Assembly (NCBI RefSeq): GCF_024347335.1
Contig: NZ_AP025463.1
Span: 3,348,001-3,412,000, forward strand
Source: Vibrio celticus
Lineage (GTDB): Bacteria > Pseudomonadota > Gammaproteobacteria > Enterobacterales > Vibrionaceae
Direction: 5' to 3'
Length of the DNA: 64,000 nucleotides
The notes under the pieces are model-generated. The model had not been told where the DNA came from. It made no database searches and was given only the letters and a program-made list of their open reading frames with translations. The translations under genes were made by a program, and so were the position numbers. Below, in pieces: positions 59,715 through 64,000 of the stretch. Every line of letters begins with the position of its first letter. The stretch's first letter is position 1.

Positions 59715-60795
59715 TTAAAGCCTCACAAATAGTTTCGCAAACAAACACTATATTTTCCGGAGTAATACTGTAATGTAGAGGTAAACAAATGATACCTTGC
59801 GCAATTTTCTTACTAATAGGACAACCAAAATCATAATTATTCGGATATGCTATATTAAGAGAAGGTGAAAAATAACGGCGGTACTGAATGTTATTTTTAG
59901 ATAATACAGCTAATAAAGCAGCTTGTTTATCTTCACATTCAATAAAAATAGGCATGTATGCACCATTATATGATGCACCTTGATGCCAAGTTGGCATTTC
60001 TACAACCCCAGTTAACCCCTGACGATAGAGCTCTAACAAATGAGATCGATGCGTAATTATATCTTCGATTTGGTCGAGAAGAGTTAAGCCAACAGCACAC
60101 TGGTACTCATTTAACTTTGCATTAATTCCAGGTTCACCAAGAGAGCCGTTATCTTGAATGCCAAAGTTGATCAAAGATTTAGCACGCAAAAAATCGTCTC
60201 GGTTTTTAAAGACAATCGCTCCACCTTCAACTGTATGGAATATTTTAGTCGCATGAAAGCTCAATGTACTTGCATCACCAAACTTCAAAACAGATTGTTT
60301 ATCAACCTTAACGCCAAAAGCATGAGCAGCATCGTATATCACTTTGACATTGTGCACGTCTGCAACGCGACCAATCTCTTTTACATCACAAGGGTTACCA
60401 TATACGTGAGTTGCAACAATACCATCAAATCTGCTTTCTTTTGCCGCCAGAGCAGATTTGATGGCAACTGGCGACAAATTATAAGAATTAGCCTCTATAT
60501 CACAGTAGGCCACATCAATACCTTGCCACATCAGAGCCGATGTTGTCGCGACAAAGCTAAAAGGAGTTGAAATAGCACGCTCCACTCCAAGAACTTTACA
60601 TGCAACTTGTAATGCTACTGTACCATTAGAAACAAGCAACAGGTTTTCAACATCTAAAAACTCTTCAAGTCTATCTGTAAGTTGCTGGTGCAAAGGGCCG
60701 AAGTTGGTATACCACCCATTATCATGAACTTGCTCTAGATAGCTTGTTAGTTTGTCTATATCTGGCTTCAATGGATTATTAAGTTTAATTGTCAT
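59707..60795 (-). CDS. dTDP-4-keto-6-deoxyglucose 4-transaminase, VioA-like (DegT/DnrJ/EryC1)
   Basis: A protein of 362 residues of the DegT family with the PLP lysine in SFHATKIFHTVEGGAIV and YDAAHAFGV upstream of it. It should aminate C4 of dTDP-4-keto-6-deoxyglucose using glutamate. The partner formyltransferase gene follows and rmlA precedes, overlapping by 11 bases, which points to dTDP-4-amino-4,6-dideoxyglucose as the product. The start at 60795 is inside the end of rmlA. A C4 epimer (Fuc4N) cannot be excluded. Confidence 0.88.
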   Translation of the reverse strand: MTIKLNNPLKPDIDKLTSYLEQVHDNGWYTNFGPLHQQLTDRLEEFLDVENLLLVSNGTVALQVACKVLGVERAISTPFSFVATTSALMWQGIDVAYCDIEANSYNLSPVAIKSALAAKESRFDGIVATHVYGNPCDVKEIGRVADVHNVKVIYDAAHAFGVKVDKQSVLKFGDASTLSFHATKIFHTVEGGAIVFKNRDDFLRAKSLINFGIQDNGSLGEPGINAKLNEYQCAVGLTLLDQIEDIITHRSHLLELYRQGLTGVVEMPTWHQGASYNGAYMPIFIECEDKQAALLAVLSKNNIQYRRYFSPSLNIAYPNNYDFGCPISKKIAQGIICLPLHYSITPENIVFVCETICEALND

Positions 60796-61663
60796 ATTTT
60801 TCTTTCACTAAGTTAGAGAGATAGGCTCCATAACTATTTTTACTCAACTCTTCAGCAGATGCCTTTAACTGATCTTTGCTCATCCAGCCATTGTAAAATG
60901 CAATTTCTTCTAAACAAGCCACTTTCAGGCCTTGTACATTTTCTATCGTTTGCACGAAAGATGAAGCTTCATGGAGACTTGCATGGGTCCCAGTGTCTAA
61001 CCATGCAAAACCTCGTCCAAGCAACTGAACATTGAGGTTACCCTGCTCTAAGTACATTTGATTCAATGTTGATATTTCTAACTCTCCACGTTCAGAGGGT
61101 TTTACCTTTTTAGCAAGCTCAACCACATTATTATCGTAGAAATACAGCCCCGTTACAGCATAGTTTGATTTCGGCGTTTCCGGCTTCTCTTCTATTGAAA
61201 CCGCCTGCATGCTCTCATCAAACTCTACTACGCCAAAACGCTCAGGATCTTTCACCTGATAACCAAATACAGTTGCACCAACATTACGATTTGCTGCTTG
61301 TTGTAGAATTGGTGTAAAACCTTGACCATAAAAAATATTATCACCTAGTACAAGACAAACTGAATCGTCACCAATGAACTCTTCGCCAATGATGAAAGCT
61401 TGCGCGAGGCCATCTGGGGAAGGTTGAATAGCAAACTCTAAAGAAACACCAAAGTCAGAGCCATCACCAAGTAGGCGCTTAAAGCCCTCTTGATCTTCTG
61501 GTGTCGTGATTATCAGAATGTCTCGAATACCAGCTAGCATCAGAACGGAAAGTGGATAATAAATCATTGGTTTATCGTAAACTGGTAACAGTTGTTTAGA
61601 TACACCTCGTGTCAATGGGTACAAACGCGTACCTGAACCGCCGGCAAGAATAATCCCTTTCAT
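60785..61663 (-). CDS. rmlA: Glucose-1-phosphate thymidylyltransferase
   Basis: A protein of 292 residues with the GGSGTRLYPLTRGVSKQLLP signature, YPLSVLMLAGIRDILII and the metal-binding LGDNIFYG. It makes dTDP-glucose. Start overlaps rmlB by four bases (ATGA). RmlC and RmlD are absent, so the product is not sent to rhamnose here but to the VioA/VioF branch. Length is normal. Confidence 0.97.
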   Translation of the reverse strand: MKGIILAGGSGTRLYPLTRGVSKQLLPVYDKPMIYYPLSVLMLAGIRDILIITTPEDQEGFKRLLGDGSDFGVSLEFAIQPSPDGLAQAFIIGEEFIGDDSVCLVLGDNIFYGQGFTPILQQAANRNVGATVFGYQVKDPERFGVVEFDESMQAVSIEEKPETPKSNYAVTGLYFYDNNVVELAKKVKPSERGELEISTLNQMYLEQGNLNVQLLGRGFAWLDTGTHASLHEASSFVQTIENVQGLKVACLEEIAFYNGWMSKDQLKASAEELSKNSYGAYLSNLVKEKYDN

Positions 61664-62727
61664 TCGCTACCCTGCCCTAATCGTTCCATACTGTACGAAC
61701 CATCCAATACGCGGCTCCACCATTGCTTATTGTTCAAGTACCATTCAACCGTTTTACGGATGCCAGACTCAAAACTATCTTCTGGAACCCAGCCTAACTC
61801 TCGCTCAATTTTGGATGCATCAATGGCATAACGAACATCATGACCTGGACGGTCAGTCACGTATGTAATCAAGTCTTGATATTGATTAACACCTTGAGGC
61901 TTGCTAGGAACCATTTCCTCTAGCAACAAACAAATCGCTTTAACAACGTCAATGTTTGCTTTCTCGTTGTGACCACCAATATTATAGGTCTCTCCTACCC
62001 CTCCTTCAGTAACAACCTTATAAAGCGCTCTAGCGTGATCCTCAACGTATAGCCAATCACGAATTTGCATACCATCACCGTATACAGGTAGTGGCTTGCC
62101 CTCTAAGGCATTTAAGATCATTAATGGGATGAGTTTTTCAGGGAAGTGATATGGTCCATAATTATTCGAACAATTTGTAACTATTGTTGGTAAACCATAG
62201 GTTCTTAGCCATGATCGAACAAGGTGATCACTAGAAGCTTTAGATGCAGAGTATGGACTAGATGGTTCATAAGAGGTTGTTTCTGTAAACAGATCTTCAG
62301 TACCTTCCAAGTCTCCATAAACTTCATCAGTTGATATGTGATGGAAACGAAACGCCTTCTTTTTATCTTCACTCAAGTCATTCCAATACGAGCGCGTTGC
62401 TTCCAATAAAGTATAAGTACCTACGATATTAGTCTCAATGAAGGCGGCAGGGCCATCAATTGAGCGATCGACATGTGACTCCGCCGCTAAGTGCATCACC
62501 ACATCTGGTTTATGCTCCAAAAATAAACGATCCAGCTCTAAACGGTCACAAATATCTACTTTTTCAAAGCAGTAGCGATCATGGCTGGCAACCTCTGAAA
62601 GAGACTCTAAATTTCCGGCGTATGTCAGCTTATCTACATTAATAACCGAACTTTCAGTGTGATGAATAATATGACGAATAACTGCAGAGCCTATAAAACC
62701 GGCACCACCTGTAACTAAAAATTTCAT
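61660..62727 (-). CDS. rmlB: dTDP-glucose 4,6-dehydratase
   Basis: A protein of 355 residues with GGAGFIGSAVIRHII, STDEVYGDLEGTED and the active-site Tyr-Lys in SPYSASKASSDH. It converts dTDP-glucose to dTDP-4-keto-6-deoxyglucose. It is the first gene of the minus-strand operon rmlB-rmlA-vioA-vioF-GT2-pyruvyltransferase. Upstream 92 bp separate it from kdkA, enough for a promoter. No ops site was found there. Confidence 0.97.
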   Translation of the reverse strand: MKFLVTGGAGFIGSAVIRHIIHHTESSVINVDKLTYAGNLESLSEVASHDRYCFEKVDICDRLELDRLFLEHKPDVVMHLAAESHVDRSIDGPAAFIETNIVGTYTLLEATRSYWNDLSEDKKKAFRFHHISTDEVYGDLEGTEDLFTETTSYEPSSPYSASKASSDHLVRSWLRTYGLPTIVTNCSNNYGPYHFPEKLIPLMILNALEGKPLPVYGDGMQIRDWLYVEDHARALYKVVTEGGVGETYNIGGHNEKANIDVVKAICLLLEEMVPSKPQGVNQYQDLITYVTDRPGHDVRYAIDASKIERELGWVPEDSFESGIRKTVEWYLNNKQWWSRVLDGSYSMERLGQGSE

Positions 62728-62819
62728 GTTATTTTCCCTAAAGTACTCATTAAGCGCAGTGCTTCTAATGTTAAATTCTATTTATCTAAGTACTTCGACT
62801 ACAAAATGATTTGATTCTC

Positions 62820-63527
62820 TTAAACGCTTCGATATCCTTCGAGCAACTCTTGAAAGTCACTTTCTTGCCACTGAATATTGCGCTTGTTTACTTCTTTTAA
62901 AAATGAGCGTTTAAGGCGCTCTAAATTCTTCGTTTTCCAATGACAGCCTGCCATCTCCTGGCACTTATCAAAGTCAATAATCCATATTTTATCATTCATA
63001 TCGATAAGAATATTGTGGATGTTTAAATCTGTGTGATTAATCTGTGCTTTGTGCATTTTAGCGATTTCCACACCAATTGCATAATACGCAACATCAGACA
63101 ATGATTGTTTTTCAAGAATTCCCACTAAATCTCTAGCATTCGGGATCTTTTCACTCAAAAGATCCGCTTGGTAGGTAATACTATTTTTCACTACTCGAGC
63201 GGCAATCGGCTTAGGTACATTCACACCGGCCTCTCTCAGTAGCTTCAGCAACTCAAACTCTTGATAGCTTCGAGTTTCCTTGTCGCCAAAGTACAAATAG
63301 CTGTCTTCTACAAGCTTGCCAAATAGGCCACCACGACGGTAATGGCGCAATGCTGCTTGAATAGTGCCTAACTCAACAAACCACGTCGTACCACGCCCCG
63401 TGGCGCTCCCTATGATTTTATTTTGTTGCTGCCAATACTCAGCGTCAAAGGCATGCTTTGCCTGATCCTGTGAAATTAATGATTCGTCAAACCAAATCAC
63501 TTGATTGTCAAAGTTAAGCGTTTGCAT
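62820..63527 (-). CDS. kdkA: 3-deoxy-D-manno-octulosonic acid (Kdo) kinase
   Basis: A protein of 235 residues of the KdkA/WaaP-like kinase fold, with YRRGGLFGK at the nucleotide site, ARDLVG, catalytic HTDLNIHNILID and IDFDKCQ metal motif. It phosphorylates the single Kdo of the inner core at C4, as in Haemophilus and Vibrio. It is monocistronic on the minus strand, divergent from a heptosyltransferase gene. Length fits the family. Confidence 0.95.
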   Translation of the reverse strand: MQTLNFDNQVIWFDESLISQDQAKHAFDAEYWQQQNKIIGSATGRGTTWFVELGTIQAALRHYRRGGLFGKLVEDSYLYFGDKETRSYQEFELLKLLREAGVNVPKPIAARVVKNSITYQADLLSEKIPNARDLVGILEKQSLSDVAYYAIGVEIAKMHKAQINHTDLNIHNILIDMNDKIWIIDFDKCQEMAGCHWKTKNLERLKRSFLKEVNKRNIQWQESDFQELLEGYRSV

Positions 63528-63618
63528 CCTATCTACCTACTTAATTGCTTAGTTTTATTTTACATTCCCCTAGCCCAACTGCATAATTCTTATTAATCAA
63601 TTTGATAGAGTTCACTTC

Positions 63619-64000
63619 ATGCCTTTGTTCGAATCTGCCCCTAAATCACTCTGTATTTTGCGACTTTCAGCGATAGGTGACGTGTGCAACACCATCGCCA
63701 CTGTTCAAGCAATTCAAAAGCAATGGCCTGCTACCAAGATTACTTGGATCACCGGAAAGTTAGAAGCTCAATTACTCGCTGCAATTGAAGGCGTGGAAGT
63801 GCTCACCTTTGACAAAAAAGCGGGCCTTGAAGGCTACAAGTCGCTGTGGCGGCAGCTCAAAGGTCGTGAGTTTGATGCGCTACTTCATATGCAATACGCA
63901 CTTCGTGCAAGCTTTGCCACTCTGGGTATCAAGGCAAAATACAAACTCGGGTTTGCGGCCGATCGCAGTCAAGATTTTCAGACGTTATTTACCAATACCA
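63619..64000 (+). CDS. Glycosyltransferase family 9 (heptosyltransferase), 5' part
   Basis: An open frame from ATG 63619 to the window edge encodes 127 residues: MPLFESAPKSLCILRLSAIG, then DVCNTIATVQAIQKQWP and ITWITGKLEAQLLAAIEGVE, ALLHMQYALRAS. The ILRLSAIGDV loop is the GT9 signature. It is probably an inner-core heptosyltransferase other than WaaF (WaaC or a third enzyme); the decisive C-terminal part is outside the window. It starts 91 bp from divergent kdkA. Confidence 0.9.
   Translation, partial: MPLFESAPKSLCILRLSAIGDVCNTIATVQAIQKQWPATKITWITGKLEAQLLAAIEGVEVLTFDKKAGLEGYKSLWRQLKGREFDALLHMQYALRASFATLGIKAKYKLGFAADRSQDFQTLFTNT

Overview
The window reads as a chromosomal segment of a Vibrio, most likely the Splendidus clade. 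This rests on gene content and order (groES-groEL, gpmI, secB-gpsA-cysE-envC, hldD-lpxM-waaF-waaA, kdkA) and on a dispersed intergenic repeat seen at a dozen places. No 16S or tRNA gene is present, so the species is inferred and unproven.

Layout. 1-9.5 kb: the 3' part of a hybrid histidine kinase, groEL and groES (with a heat-shock-type promoter), a MATE exporter, then a small island holding HigB-HigA, Ogt, an orphan Phd-like antitoxin and a HepT-MntA pair, then gpmI. 9.6-12.6 kb: a VanZ-like membrane protein, galE and a galU whose start is out of frame. 12.7-31.5 kb: a surface polysaccharide locus. A sugar-1-phosphate transferase and a glycosyltransferase lie on the plus strand. On the minus strand runs a long operon: ferredoxin reductase ascD, rfbF, rfbG, rfbH, an RmlC-like epimerase, a final reductase, glycosyltransferases, a WzxC-type flippase, a Wzy-like polymerase and ugd. 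The enzymes predict a CDP-3,6-dideoxyhexose, probably of the ascarylose type. Mobile elements cut the locus: an ISAs1-family transposase remnant split by a group II intron, an IS66 fragment, and a second decayed ISAs1-family copy.

31.5-36.8 kb: an accessory segment with a winged-helix protein, small unknown genes, a T7-lysozyme-like amidase and a three-TM holin, invaded by an ISAs1-family element that still has terminal inverted repeats and a 10-bp target duplication. 36.9-45.5 kb: export and assembly genes wza-wzb-wzc and yjbEFGH (gfc-like). RfaH-type ops sites precede both the wza operon and the ascD operon, tying synthesis and export to one elongation regulator.

45.7-52 kb: core genes (rhodanese, secB, gpsA, cysE, envC, a TetR regulator) and a second ugd. 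52.2-64 kb: LPS genes. These are hldD, lpxM-like, waaF, waaA and a GT25 transferase on the plus strand. On the minus strand are kdkA and a cluster (rmlB, rmlA, vioA-like, vioF-like, GT2, pyruvyltransferase-like) that predicts dTDP-4-formamido-4,6-dideoxyglucose. The window ends inside a GT9 heptosyltransferase gene.

The most novel-looking structure is the dispersed repeat built from short GATNCG-type words. It mostly lies just after stop codons, in the orientation of the gene it follows, and in two places forms long hairpins. It is absent from the sugar-synthesis gene clusters. Nine apparent frameshifts, all at short homopolymers, affect the mobile elements, galU and one glycosyltransferase.
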